Below are positions 46,501 through 57,345 of a stretch of DNA of 60,000 nt, piece by piece (the stretch's first letter is position 1; each line of letters opens with the position of its first letter). The DNA is from Symbiodinium natans (lineage: Eukaryota; Sar; Dinophyceae; Suessiales; Symbiodiniaceae). Location: positions 235,001 to 295,000 of the forward strand of contig CAJNDS010002493.1 in the NCBI GenBank assembly GCA_905221605.1. Direction: 5' to 3'. The position numbers and the translations under genes are program-made. Under the pieces are notes generated by a model. That model had not been told where the DNA came from, ran no database searches, and saw nothing but the letters and a program-made list of their open reading frames with translations.

Positions 46501-49500
46501 TGATAGAGGCATGCGCAACGGGAGTTGAACATGTGCGAAAGCGCGAGAGACTGAACTGTGGGAAGTGCATCCCTCGTGCAAAACCGTTGCTTCGAGAAAC
46601 GGTTTGCGCAATTCTTACACAATCATATCAGAAAGGTTTCCTAAATCACATTGGGTTTCTTGATTCTTGCCATGGTTCTGTGGAATCTTTATTGCTTGAA
46701 GAAGGCATGTTCCTTAAGCCATGTGATAAGGATTCTTAAAATCATCCTCAGGCTGATGAAAGCTTTTTTTTCCAGATGTGAATGTGGCTCTAATGAGTCT
46801 TTGTTCATTCAACTCTAGGTCCAGAAGCAACTCTAGATCCAGAAGCCTGAACCCTGAACCCTGAATCAAGCTGTCTTTGGAGGTCGACATCAATGTCGGT
46901 GGAGTCATCTTCGAGGTGAACCAGAAAACCGCCCACCCTGAACCCTGAACCCAAACCCTAAATTTGTACTCCAGCCCACAGATTAGGGTTTAGGGTTTAG
47001 GGCCTAAGGTTTAGGGTTTCAGGTTGTCTCCTTACAGGTGTCTCGGCATCGCCAGTATCTGATGGATTCTGTAACTTGCAAGAATGATGCTGGTTTGCAG
47101 CCTTTCCCTCAGGCCCCGTACGCCAAATCCTCCCGAACTCCGAGCCCAAGCTTGAACCTGAAAGGGTTTAGGGTTTTAGGGTTTTAGGGTTTTAGGTTTT
47201 TAGGTTTTTAGGGCTTCGGGTTTAGGGTTTTAGGTTTTCAGGGTGTGGGATTTGGGGTTTAGGATGTTGGGGTTGGGCTTAGGCGGTTCAGGGTGCAGTT
47301 CGGGGTCTTATCTATCGGCATCTCCCGCGCGTGAAGGCGTAGAGAGGCCTTAATTGCGGCGTATTGAGGCTGCATTTTTGGGAAACATGGACCCTTACAC
47401 CCTGCTCTCTTACAGGCCCCCCTGAACCCTAAACCCTAAACCCTAAACCCTAAACCCTAAACCCTAAACCCTAAACCCTAAACCCTAAACCCTAAACCCT
47501 GAACCCTGAACCCTGAACCCTGAACCCTGAACTGAGTGAGGGGTCGCTTCCGTCGAGCGACAGACCCCGAACGCTCTGCCGAGGGCCTTACAGCCCGAGC
47601 GCCCAAGCGAAAAGAGAAACGGAAAGGTGAGGGTTAAGCCTCACCGTCTGTCCTGGACAGGCCAACGGACATCGGCCTTTTTTACGACAACGTCAGTACT
47701 CGGCTAAGGGATGGCCGGCACCCAGACCACCTTTAGCGTAGCTAAAGTATAACCCCAAATCGTAACCCTTTGCCTCTGGAGGTCGGTTCAGGGTTTTGGG
47801 TTCAGGGTTTGTCGGGCCCCCCCCCCCCTGGTCCCTGGTAGCTGGATTCCAGGACCAGGAGGCTGGCGGCTGGCTGCTCAATTTCGTGATTTTGGGGCGG
47901 ATTTGGCCAAGGGCCCCGGGCCAAGGGCCCCCCGGGCCAAGGGCCCCCGGGCCAAGGGCCCCCCGGGCCAAGGGCCCCGGGCCAAGGGCCCCCCACCAAG
48001 GCCCCTTCAATCTTAAACCTAGCGCCTTGCGGTTGGGGCCTTGCCGGCCTTTGCCGGGCCGAGAGCCCTGCCAGGGCAAGGGCCTTGCCAAAAGCCTTGC
48101 CGGGCCAAGGGCCTTGCCGGGCCAAGGGCCTTGCCGGGCCTTGCCGGGCCAAGGGCCTTGCCGGGCCAAGGGTTTTGTCGGGCCAAACGCCTTGCCGACC
48201 CAAGGGCCTTGCCGGGCCAAGGGCCCCCGGGCCAGGGGCCTTGCCGGGCCAAGTGCTTTTGCGGACTAAGGGCCTTGCCGGGCCAAGGGCCTTGCCGGGC
48301 CAAGGGCCTTGCCGCGCCAATGCCTTGCCGAGCAAAGGGCCTTGCCGGGCCAAGGACCTCGGACCGACCCAAGCCCCCCTCCAGGCCAAGAGGCGCCAAG
48401 AGCCACCAAAAGGCTTCAAAAGCTTCAAAAGGCCCACTAAAAGAAGGGGGACCGCAAGATTTGTCCGTGCCCACAATGAAAAATGCGATTTTTGAATATT
48501 GAAAACATTGTTTTTAGGCACCCCTGCCCGCAATGAAAAATGTTCTTTTTTAGTATTGAAATCGATGGCTCCCCCTAAATCAGCAAGGACCTCTACGGGC
48601 CCACGTGCCGAAGGCCCGAAAAGGACCGAGGCTACCCCGAACCCCAGCCTAAACCCTGACACCGCAAAACCCTACGACGGCCTTCAAGCAAATAAGGGCC
48701 TCTACGGGCCCTAACGTGCCGAAGGCCCGAAAAGGGCCGAGGCTACCCCGAACCCCAGCTTAAACCCTAACACCGCAAAACCCTACGAAGGCCTTCAAGC
48801 AAATAAGGGCCCCTACGGGCCCTAACTTGCCGAAGGCCCGAAAAGGGCCGAGGCTACCCCGAACCCGAGCTTAAACCCTAGCGATTGAAAGACTCATTGG
48901 CGAAAAATTCATTAATAGGTTCCCTGACCTTTAAATGAATAAAGCCTCCTGACACGCCGAAGGTCCGAACAAGGCCCCCCCCCCCGAGAGACCCCAAGAG
49001 CCACCAAAATACTTCAAAAGGCTTCAAAAGGCCCCCTAAAAGAAGGGGGACCCCAGGATGCCCGTACCCGCAATGAAAAATGCGATTTTTTGGTAGTGAA
49101 ATCGATGCTAAATTGAGGCCCTTAAAGAAGGGGAATCCAGGAGCAGACACAAAGGGTTTCCCTGACCTTCAAATAAATAAGGGCCTCTACGGGCCCTGAC
49201 ACGCCGAAGGCCCGAAAAGGGCCGAGGCTACCCCCAACCCCAGCTTAAACCCTAACAGCGCAACTTAAAAAACATCAAAGCAAGCATCAGAGCACAAGAA
49301 AGTAAATTCCATAAACCCTAAACCCTAATAGAGTATAGTTTGGGTGGCCGGGGTGGGTTGACGGGCAACGCGAGCGCGCGGCCCGGGGTGTTTCACACCC
49401 GAGCGCGCGCCCTCCCCTGACACACCCTAAACCCTAAACCCTGGACCCTAAACCCTGAACCCTGAACCCGAAACCCTGAGCCCTAAGCCCTAAACCCTAA

Positions 49501-52500
49501 ACCCTGAAGCTTAAACCTTAGACCCTACGCCGCTTCTGCTTCAGAACTGTGCTGCAACTCCTGGCTCTACGCCAACCCCAAATCCCGAACCTACATCCCA
49601 GATCCTATGCCAAGAGCCCGAGACCGGCGAGCCGAAGCCGAAAGTCGTCAGGGTTTAGGGTTTAGGGTTTAGGGTTTAGGGTTTAGGGTTTAGGGATTAG
49701 GGATTAGGGTTTAGGGTTTAGGGATTAGGGTTTAGGTTTAGGGTTTCATAGTTCAGGCCTCGCGCCACACCTTCACCCAGCAACCGGGTAGCTGGGGCCC
49801 CGGCGAGACATCGGAGAATGCCAATACCTCCACCACCCTGAGGCTTAAGCCCCCAACTCTGCTGAGGTTTTCGGGCTTATGGTGTTCGTATTCTAGACAA
49901 CCCTAAACTGTAAACCCGAAACCCTAAAACCTTTTCCAGTTGTTGGAGTGTTTTCTTTCGGCGGCGGATTGGGAGTGAATACAGCACAAAGCGTTCCGGG
50001 GCCTGCCCAGGCCCCAGACCACCTTAAGAAACGGACGCAGTGTCCAGGTCAGAGTCTTCCCCCAAAAAACCCTAAAGCCCAAACCCTAAACCCTAAGCCT
50101 AAACCCTAGGCCTACGCCCCAAACCCTAAACGCTTGCAAAGCCTTCCAGGTCAGAGTCTTCCCAGGATCTTCCAGCCGCTGGTTTTCGGCGGCTTAGGGT
50201 TTAGAGCTGTGCAGGACCTGGAGCCTGAACACTACTAAACCCTCAACCCTCAAGCCTGACCCTTCACCCCCAATTAAAAGCCTAAGCCGTCGACCCTCTA
50301 CCTAACCCTCAATCCTCAGTTCCTAGGTCCCTGAAAACCCTAGATTGAAATCCTGCGGTGGAGGAGCGTGGATGACGGAGAGCGTAAGTTGGAAGGGCGG
50401 GGCAAGTTTCGTGTTTCGGGGCTTTTGGCTTTCAGGTTTGGGTTTCGGGCTTAGGGTTTGTGACTTTTTTTTCGGCTTCAGGGTTACTACTGTATTGTTT
50501 GGGGCTTAGGGCTCTAGACTGAGCCCGCCGAGGCTTGCTGGAGCGACTGATGACCGGCCGTCTCCAGGTGGGATGGGCCAGACGTTGTTAATCAAAGCCC
50601 TGACTAACCTCTCCCAAAACGCCTGGCCCTCAACCCCATAAGGGGCGAATCCAGTCAAATTTCTAGGGGATTCACCCTGATGCGCCAGCACAGAATATTG
50701 GTTTAACGGAAAGTTCGTGGTTGCCTTACTACAGCCTAAACGGCTCCCAAAGGCCCAACCTTGCTGGGCTGTGTCCTTGGAGGGATGGCGGGCAACGACA
50801 AGCCACCCACTTCTTCCACCCCTTAGGATTCCCAATCTCGATTTGAACCTCCCCCCCCCCCCCAACCTTGCAAACCCGGTTTCAACACCCACCCAACCCC
50901 CTCCTTCCCAACCAGGAAGGGTGACCGGGGAGGTCTTAAACAAATATCGTTTGTGCAGGGCGTTTTGTAAAGAAATCCGCTTGGTGTTTTTTTGGGGAGG
51001 GCCCCAAAAAGCCCAAGCAGATTTGTTTACAAAACGCCCTGTGCAAACAGGTTTGTTTAAAGCCTCTCCGTTCCCCCTCCTGGATGCGAGGTGAAGGGGG
51101 GGGGGCGTTCAAGTCTGAAAGTTTTGAGTGGGTTTCGAATCGAAGTTAGGAATCCCAAGGGCGGGCAGGAGTTTAAACCGAGTTAAATAAGAACCTCTTA
51201 GGTATGAGGGTTTGGTCCCGGGGGGGACTTTGGGGGATATTCCTTTGCAAGTGAATTTTACTGAATTGGCCAGGGCGCTGGCGAATGAAGCGCCCAAACC
51301 CGAAAGCTTAAATCCTAAACCCTGAACCCTAAACTTTCCCCCCCGCCCTAAACTCTAAACTCTAAACTTGACCCCCTATAACCCTAACGCGCGGAACTTG
51401 CAGCTTCACAGGCGCAGAGAGACCGGGACGGCCGAATCTTCCTAGCCGGCGGCCCGGGGCAGTCCTCAACATGTGCAGGGGTTTAGTAATTTTGTTTAGG
51501 GTTTAGGGTTTCGGGCTAGGGGTTTAGGGTTTAGGGTTTAGGGGTTAGGGTTTAGGGTTTAGGGTTCAGGGTTCTGGGTTTAGGGTTTGGGGGTTTTCGG
51601 GTTTTGTAGTGGTGTTTAGGTTTCCGGGGCTTAGAGTTTAGGCTTAGTACTCAAGGGGCCGAATTAGAATAGGAATCTAGAGTTTTGGGGGGGTTACTAT
51701 ATAATTATAGAAGGGCCTGAGGGAATACTTACTAGTACTTACTCCGACCCCTGTAGTAGTAGACCTTGAACCCTACACCCCAAACCTAGAGCTTCTGAGC
51801 TTTTTTGCGGCTTCCGGGTCAGATGCAGGGGCCTCTCGGAAGCTGGGTTCGGGCGCGTCGATGGCGAAACTGAAAACCCTAAACCCTAAGCCCTAAACCC
51901 TGAACCCTGAACCCTAAACCCTAAACCCTAAACCCTAAACCCTAAATCGTAAACTCTAAACCCGAAACCCGAAACCCTAAAACCAAGAAATCCTCCCACC
52001 GGCTTCCGAGGACCGTGACTCGAACCTGTTTCGGAGCATCCTAAACTTCTTGCCGGGGCCCTCGAGGGTTTCGGGGTTTAGGGTTGAGGGTCCCGTTTTT
52101 GAGGGTCCATTTCGAGGGTTTCGGGGCTTAGGATGTGGGTGTTGTTTGTTTTGGGGGGTGGGGGTGGGGGGTGGGTGTCAGTCTTCTTGGGCCCTCTTCA
52201 TCGCGATTCTGTCTCAAGGGAAACCTTCTTTGTTTGGAATCTGGGCGTACCTTGTTGGGGTCCTTATTTTACGGGTGGCCCAGACCCTCCAGCCTTCAAT
52301 TTGCATGATAAACCTTGGGCCCTGACCCCCAAAATCCTTAAACCCCTCAACCCTAACCGCCGAAACCCCCTAAACCCCCCCTAGACCCCCCTAAACCCCC
52401 CGTAAACCCCCCTAAACCCCCCTAAACCCCTCTAAACTCCCTAAACTCCCTGAAGCCCCAAAACCCCAAAATTCCCCCCCCCCCCCAAGCCTTGCTCCCT

Positions 52501-55500
52501 TTTGTAACTTGGGCCCAAGGCGCGACCCTTCTTCGCCACCTCCCTCCCGGGATGCTGCGGAGTCGGAGATTCTCTGCAAGGAGGCCTGGGTTTAGGGTTT
52601 AGGGTTTAGGGTTTGGGGTTTAGGGTTTAGGGTTTAGGGTCTCGGGTCTAGGGTTTAGGGTTTAGGGTTTCGGGTTTAGGGTTTCGGGTTTAGGGTTTAG
52701 GGTTGAGGGTTTGCGGGCCTAAAGCCCTAAACCCTAAACCGTAAGCCTTAAACCCTGGGATGGCTCCCCGTATACTAACAGCTCCTTTGTAGGGATTATA
52801 GTAACCCCTATTATAATCCCTATTAAGGACTGTTCGTATAAGGGGGGAACATCCCATCTTAAACCCTGAACCCTAAACCTAAGTTGCCCTAAGCCGTGAA
52901 CCTAAACCCGGCCCGAATCCCTGACCCTTAAACCCTTGAACTCTAATTCCCAAACCCTAAACCCTAAAACCCAAACCCTAAACCAAAAACCCTAAGCCCG
53001 ACCCCCCTAACACCCTATAACCCTGCCAGAATAGGGGGTACTGGGGTGCCTTTTAAGCCCTACAAGGCTGCAAGGCATACTGCCTCCGAAGGCCTTGGGC
53101 AACTCCCAGAGGTTTAGCCTACAATCCGTGCGCAACTTGCAGTACCCTAAATTTAAGGGCTAAGTTTAGAGTTTAGGGCCCTAAGCCCTAAGCCCTAAGC
53201 CCTAAGCCCTAAGCCCTAAGCCCTAAGCCCTAAGCCCTAAGCCCTAAGCCCTAAGCCCTAAGCCCTAAGCCCCAAGCCCTAAGCCCTAAGCCCTCAGCCC
53301 TAAGCCCTAAGCCCTAGGTTTAAGCCCTAAGCCCTAAACCCTAAGTTCAGGGTTGACTCCCGCAACCTCCAGCCCCAAACCCGAAACCCCGGCAAGTCCT
53401 GTCCTCAACAGGTTTCCGTGCTGGGGTCTACAGACTCCGACACCCCTTAATTAAGGACATTCCCAAAGTCGTACTAGAACCCCTTTTTCCAATTTGGAGT
53501 CCCAGCCCTAAGCCGTAAACCCTACACCCTAAACCCTGGACCCTAAACCTAAACCTAAAGGTTCCGAAGGAAGGGTGGTCCGATAGTATAGGGTTTAGGG
53601 TTTAGGGTTTAGGGTTTCGGGTTTAGGGTTTAGGGTTTAGGGTGTAGGATTTAGGGTTTAGGCTTTAGGGTTTAGGTTTTAGGCTTCAGGGATCCACCCT
53701 GCCTTGGAGTCCCTCCCTTAAGAAACTCACAGCCTTCCGAGCCGTTCCATGCGTGAAGGGTCAAGTTGTTGCTGTTCTTGTTTCCGGTAACCCAGAAAGC
53801 CTTAACCCGACAAGTAGAAACTTCAACTCTGAACCCTAAACTCCTGTCAGTTCCCGAGAGGGGCAGCGACATCTAGCGGTCGACAGAAATCCCTACCCTC
53901 CGCCTTCGACCCTAAACCCTAAACCCTAAACCCTAAACCCTAAACCCTAAACCCTAAACCCTAAACCCTAAACCCTAAACCCTAAACCCTAAACCCTAAA
54001 CCCTAACCCTAACACCTAAACCCTAAACCCTAAACCCTAAACCTTAAACCCTAAACCCTAAACCCTAAACCCTAAACCCTAAACCCTAAACCCTAAACCC
54101 TAAACCCTAAACCCTAAACCCTAAACCCCAACCCTAAACCCTAACCCTGAACCCTAAGCCTTCCTTCGCAGGGCAACCTAGACCCCAACTTCAACCCAAG
54201 TCTCTCTACCCCCAACCTTCGACCCTAAACCCTAAACCCTAAACCCTAAACCCTAAACCCTAAACCCTAAACCCTAAACCCCAAACCCCAAACCCCAAAC
54301 CTTAAACCCTGACCCCCTTGAGGCAGAGCATCTGGGAGTACGCTTCTACCCCTACCCTCTGGTCTATGCGGTGGGGGGCCATGTGCCGGTCTCAGCCAGC
54401 CCTAAGCCCAGGGAGAGCCCCAATGACCTAAACCCTAAACCCTAAACCCTAAACCCTAAACCCTAAACGCTAAACCCTAAGCCTTAATCCCTACGCCCTA
54501 AGCCCGAAACCCTTCCCTTTATAAATATAGTAGAACATCCCCCAAAGCCCTAATTCTAATCATTGAGGCCCCTCTATTACAAAAAAGGACTTCGCAAACA
54601 GCATACAGAAGTTTCGCCATGAAACCGTCAGAACCTCAGATTCGAAGGCGAACCACATGACTAAGAAAAGGAGGGGTTTAGGGTTTAGGGTTTAGGGTTT
54701 GGGGTTTAGGGTTTAGGGTCTAAGATTGAGTATTCTAATACTGTTTTTGATTTTTTCCTTGAAATGAGCTGGCTCGCGAATGATGATAACGAGGACAACC
54801 TTGTCTTACTGCTGCCTAAGGGGGTGAGTGTAGGCACTGTCGGGGGGGGTCAACATGGAGACGGCACGCAGGTTGTTCCAGGCATTCACTCATCACTCCC
54901 CCCAAGTCTTGAACCCTAAGCCCGAAGCCCTGCACCGCACCAGTGAGGCATCTCTATCCAAATATCCAAAAAGAGGTTTGCTGCCAAATGCCTGTGTCCC
55001 TCAAGCCCTAAACCCTAAACCCTCTAAATCCTGACGGGGCTTCAGTCCCTCAACCCTCAACCCTAAACCCTAAACCCTAAACCCTAAGCCCTAAACCCTA
55101 AACCCTAAACCCTGAACCCTAAACCCTAAACCCTAAACCTATTCCACAAGCCCGAGGATGGCATCGACCACCTCTCGGCAACCGAGGCCGAAGCTTTTCT
55201 TCCAGGGTTTGGGGTTTAGGGTTTAGGGTTTGGGGTTTGGGTTTGGGGTTTAGGGTTTAGGGTTTGGGGTTTAGGGTTTAGGGTTTCGGGTTTGGGGTTT
55301 AGGGTTTGGGGTTGGGTTTAGGGTTTATGGTTTGGGGTTTGGGGTTTAGGGGGGTTCAAGGTTTAGGGTTTGTGAGTTGGGGTCTAGGGTTTAGGGGGGT
55401 TCAAGGCTTTAGGCTTTTTCAGGGGTCAGGGTTCAGGGTATTCAGTGGTTCAGAGGTTTAGGGCTTAGAGTTTTAGGGGTTTCGGGTTGTAGGATTGTAG

Positions 55501-57345
55501 GATTTGGGGTTTTACGCCTCAAACCCCGAACCCCAGAAGGTGCTGTTGCTTTTGCCAGGTTTCAAAGCTGATACCCAGTGCTGCGTCGCGAGATGATTCT
55601 TTGCGGCACCCCATGCACCGTTTGCAACATTAGGAAGTGCGGGTTCATCAGTGACAATCCATTGGACGAGCACTGGAATGCCCAAGGCCATAGCTGCATG
55701 TCACCACTACACGTCCACTCTCCATTTGCAAAAGGGAGATGGCAGTGGTGGCTCCTGGGATTCCAGCTCCTCCTGTTGGCACGATGACGGCTGGGCTTCT
55801 TGGCACTCCCATCGACGCTGGCGATGTGCTTTACAATACCTTGCATTTGATGTACATTGGTCTTCCTGGTCCAAAGGCGGCTGTCTGCAAAACCCTAAAC
55901 CCAAAATAGCCCAAATCCCAAACCCTAAGTTCTAAACTCCAAGACCTTGAGCTCGAAACCCAAAAACCCCCAAACCCCAAACCCTCAGCCCCCAAGAGTT
56001 TAGTGTTTCGGGTGTAAGGGTTCCAGGTTTAGGGTGTTTTAGGGAAACCCGAAACCCTAAACCCTAAACCCTGAACCCTGAACCCTAAACCCTAAACCCT
56101 AAACCCTAAGCCCTAAACCCTAAGCCCTAAACCCTAAACCCTAAACCCTAGACCCTAAACCTCTACAAAGCTTGCCACTTGGCAACTTATCAGGGGGTGC
56201 CGGGGGTTTGGACTTGGGAGTCAGGGTTCACCTACAGTTGGTTAGCAGAATGGGGGAATGAGGTACCCTATCTCTGTATATATATATATATACTCCCTTA
56301 ACAGGGTATATATATATATGTATATATATATATATTATATATATATAAAGTCCATAATTCTCTCTATCTCTGCTAACCTACACTAAGTTTAGTAGGGCTT
56401 GGGGTCTTGTGGGGTTAGGCTGTCTTCTTTTTTGCATTGGCGGAGCATCTTCGCATGAATATGTTGGCTAGGGGGGAGTTAGGGTGGGGGAGCATGAGGT
56501 CGTGTAATCTCTCCCTCCATATGTTCTCAGTCCTGTTCCGGCTGTTTGAGGTGACTAGTGGTGAAGGACGCTCTACAGTCTACACCCCCTAAACCCCGAA
56601 ACTGTAAAGCCTAGAAGTGCAGCCCCAACCCAGAGCACTCTTTGCTGCCAGGTACTGGATGTCGAGCACCAGTGCCGCCAAGCTGGAATTGATGCTTCAA
56701 CCACCCCCAGCCTCGCCGAAACCTCCAAAAACCCGGTTTAGGGTTTAGGGCTTGGGGTTCAAGGTTCAGACCCTGCTCTCAAGTCGCACAACGCATGCTT
56801 TCTGTTTTGGGGTTGAGGGTCAGGGGTGTGGAGAATAAATCCAAACCCCCTAAAACCCGAAACCCTCGTCTAGAGCTTGCTGTAAGGTTCCTGGGTGGTT
56901 AGAAGTAGGGTTAGAAGTATGCTAACTATGCGAAACCTACTTCTTGCCCCACCGATAGCTACCCAAATTAACCTCGTAGGGTTGGGTCTAGGGTTTAGGG
57001 TTTAGACTGCTGGCTGCTGGTTCGGCCATTGTCTCAAATCTTCAGGCTTGTCGCACGTCGTCGAGCAAAAACAAACTCTATTTGGAACTTAAACGTTTAG
57101 GGTTTAGGGTTATAGGTTTAGGGTTATAGGCTTAGGGTTTAGGGTTTAGGCCACCAGAATAAACGAACAGACATCACGAGTCGACCCTAAACCCTCCATC
57201 CTAACCCCGACTAAACCCTAAACCTTAAGCCCTAAACCCCAACCCAAAATCCTTAACCCTAAACCCTAAACCCTAAACCCTAAACCCTTAATTTGCACTC
57301 TCAGGTTGGAGGCCATGCAAGCCCATGCACACGGAGCGCACGCAG
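34579..57345 (+). CDS. Multi-exon coiled-coil, K_tetra (BTB), kelch protein spread over about 23 kb (3' part not resolved)
   Basis: Exons inferred by phase: 34579-34638, 34781-34813, 35467-35544, 36051-36120, 37090-37189, 37832-37855, 38327-38359, 38493-38557, 38977-39034, 41558-41622, 42130-42162, 43843-43890, 44491-44535, 44925-44982, 45609-45658, 46871-46915, 47038-47070, one missing exon, 51412-51444, 52011-52057, 52520-52583, 54323-54382, 55157-55186, 56652-56685, 57305-57345. The start MAAYDSAPSMPGG opens a disordered N-terminus. 38.5-45.7 kb gives a coiled coil (REDYASLQRERQAFEEEK, ELEVQNSARQIRQERE, ESRARLKSERDQIEK, FLLEREKFRMEYEDR). K_tetra follows: LEVDINVGGVIFE, VSRHRQYLMDS, RDRDGRIFL, DRDSNLFRSILNFL, ESEILCKE, AEHLGVRFYPYPL. 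Kelch begins with YAVGGH, DGIDHLSATE, VLDVEHQC and WRPCKPMHTERTQ. BTB-kelch proteins are often substrate adaptors of Cul3 ligases; that role is inference. Donors include GT, GC and GA. Ends of exons 3, 8, 11 and 20 are uncertain by a few codons, and the true start may lie upstream. Confidence 0.7.
37859..37938 (+). repeat. TTTAGGG tract at a donor site inside the BTB-kelch gene
   Basis: About eleven nearly perfect TTTAGGG units start three bases after the inferred donor (ATGAA|GTTGTTTAGGG). Confidence 0.85.
39535..39690 (+). repeat. TTTAGGG tract with an internal homogeneous TTCAGGG block
   Basis: Six TTTAGGG units, then about six TTCAGGG units (about 39583-39620), then TTTAGGG again. As at 1347-1641, the variant is clustered. 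The tract lies within an intron of the BTB-kelch gene. Confidence 0.9.
40676..41522 (+). repeat. Higher-order repeat: 113-bp unique unit plus CCCTAAA tract, three copies
   Basis: The unit beginning GAATGCGGGGAGCCTGGAGC and ending GGGGGAACATCCC lies at 40765-40877, 40972-41084 and 41214-41334. Each is followed by 90-130 bp of CCCTAAA units, giving periods of 207 and 242 bp. Copy 3 carries an eight-base insertion (ATAGTTAC region, about 41291). The right end of each unit matches the right arm of the palindromic mini-elements at 43231 and 52757. The block lies within the intron 39035-41557 of the BTB-kelch gene. Confidence 0.9.
42420..42515. repeat. (ATGT)n/(TA)n microsatellite
   Basis: GTATGTATGT, AAATAAATAAACAGATAAATA and TATATATATATA follow one another. 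The block is intronic in the BTB-kelch gene model. Confidence 0.8.
43231..43340. mobile_element. Palindromic mini-element (MITE-like), copy A
   Basis: It starts GGGATGTTCCCC and ends GCGGAACATCCC. The arms are inverted repeats of roughly 35-45 bp (left TATACTAACAGTCC, right GGACTGTGAGCATA). The centre is C-rich. It sits directly in telomere-like sequence (AAACCCT| before it). The related element is at 52757-52855. Confidence 0.75.
47905..48360. repeat. 17-bp GC-rich satellite (GGCCTTGCCGGGCCAAG unit)
   Basis: About 25 units of a roughly 17-bp repeat. The left part uses the variant GGGCCAAGGGCCCCC and the rest GCCTTGCCGGGCCAAGG. The unit has internal dyads (GGCCTTG/CAAGGGCC). Because stops are absent from it, long spurious frames arise in every reading frame. 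It lies in the BTB-kelch intron region. Confidence 0.9.
48585..49265. repeat. Roughly 110-130 bp tandem/dispersed units (CTCTACGGGCCC ... AAACCCTAACACCGC)
   Basis: The phrase ACGGGCCC, GTGCCGAAGGCCCGAAAAGG, CCGAGGCTACCCCGAACCC, TTAAACCCTAACACCGCAAAA recurs at about 48593, 48705, 48812 and 49187. Between the third and fourth copies lies a second duplicated block (AAAAGGCTTCAAAAGGCCC and AATGAAAAATGCGATTTTT occur at about 48407-48498 and 49010-49091). Confidence 0.8.
50938..51058. repeat. 121-bp near-perfect palindrome
   Basis: The left arm contains CAGGGCGTTTTGTAAA, AATCCGCTTGG and TTTTTGGGG; the right arm contains CCCCAAAAAG, CCAAGCAGATT and TTTACAAAACGCCCTG. Arms are about 57-60 bp with a loop of only a few bases and about 10-15% mismatches. 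Such a structure forms a long hairpin in DNA or pre-mRNA. It is intronic in the BTB-kelch gene model. Confidence 0.85.
52757..52855. mobile_element. Palindromic mini-element (MITE-like), copy B
   Basis: It runs from GGGATGGCTCCCC to GGGGGGAACATCCC. The arms of about 45 bp are inverted repeats (left GTATACTAACAG and GTAGGGATTATAGTAA, right TTATAATCCCTATTAAGGAC and TGTTCGTATA). It has the same ends and flanking context as 43231-43340, and its right end matches the 113-bp unit at 40765. Confidence 0.8.
53178..53345 (-). repeat. Homogeneous GCCCTAA array
   Basis: About 22 copies of the 7-mer CCCTAAG with two or three substitutions, almost without the standard CCCTAAA. This is a variant telomeric unit amplified locally. 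Confidence 0.9.
53907..54300 (-). repeat. Long CCCTAAA array
   Basis: About 30 near-perfect units at 53907-54140 and a further nine at 54224-54290, with about 60 bp of unique DNA between. The second tract ends in CCCCAAA variants. The kelch/BTB exon at 54323 follows shortly after. Confidence 0.9.
56270..56350. repeat. (TA)n microsatellite
   Basis: Three runs of alternating TA separated by short unique sequence, in an intron of the BTB-kelch gene model. Confidence 0.85.

Larger units (their letters stand above)
46871..54382 (+). other. K_tetra/BTB domain encoded by dispersed mini-exons
   Basis: The BTB-type T1 fold is recognised from the ordered series NVGG (46886-46897), SRHRQYL (47041 on), RDGRIFL (51424-51444), DRDSNLFRSILNFL (52011-52052), ESEILCKE (about 52560-52583) and AEHLGVRFYPYPL (54323 on). 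Each block starts and ends at a usable splice site in phase. The order and wording follow the K_tetra consensus (NVGG, SR, DGxxFxDRDxxLFxxILNFL, EAxxxG). About 20-25 residues between LMDS and RDRD are missing. A short open segment at 47533-47575 (GSLPSSDRP), or one at 49766-49800 (ASRHTFTQQPGS), could supply them. I could not decide between these. Confidence 0.7.

Noticed and set aside
46579-46612. Hairpin GCAAAACCGTT ... AACGGTTTGC as a terminator or small RNA
   Set aside because: The stem is short, no associated gene is recognised, and such hairpins occur by chance at this scale.
47693-48662. Long proline/glycine/alanine-rich ORFs on both strands
   Set aside because: They arise from a 17-bp satellite that has no stop codons in any frame.
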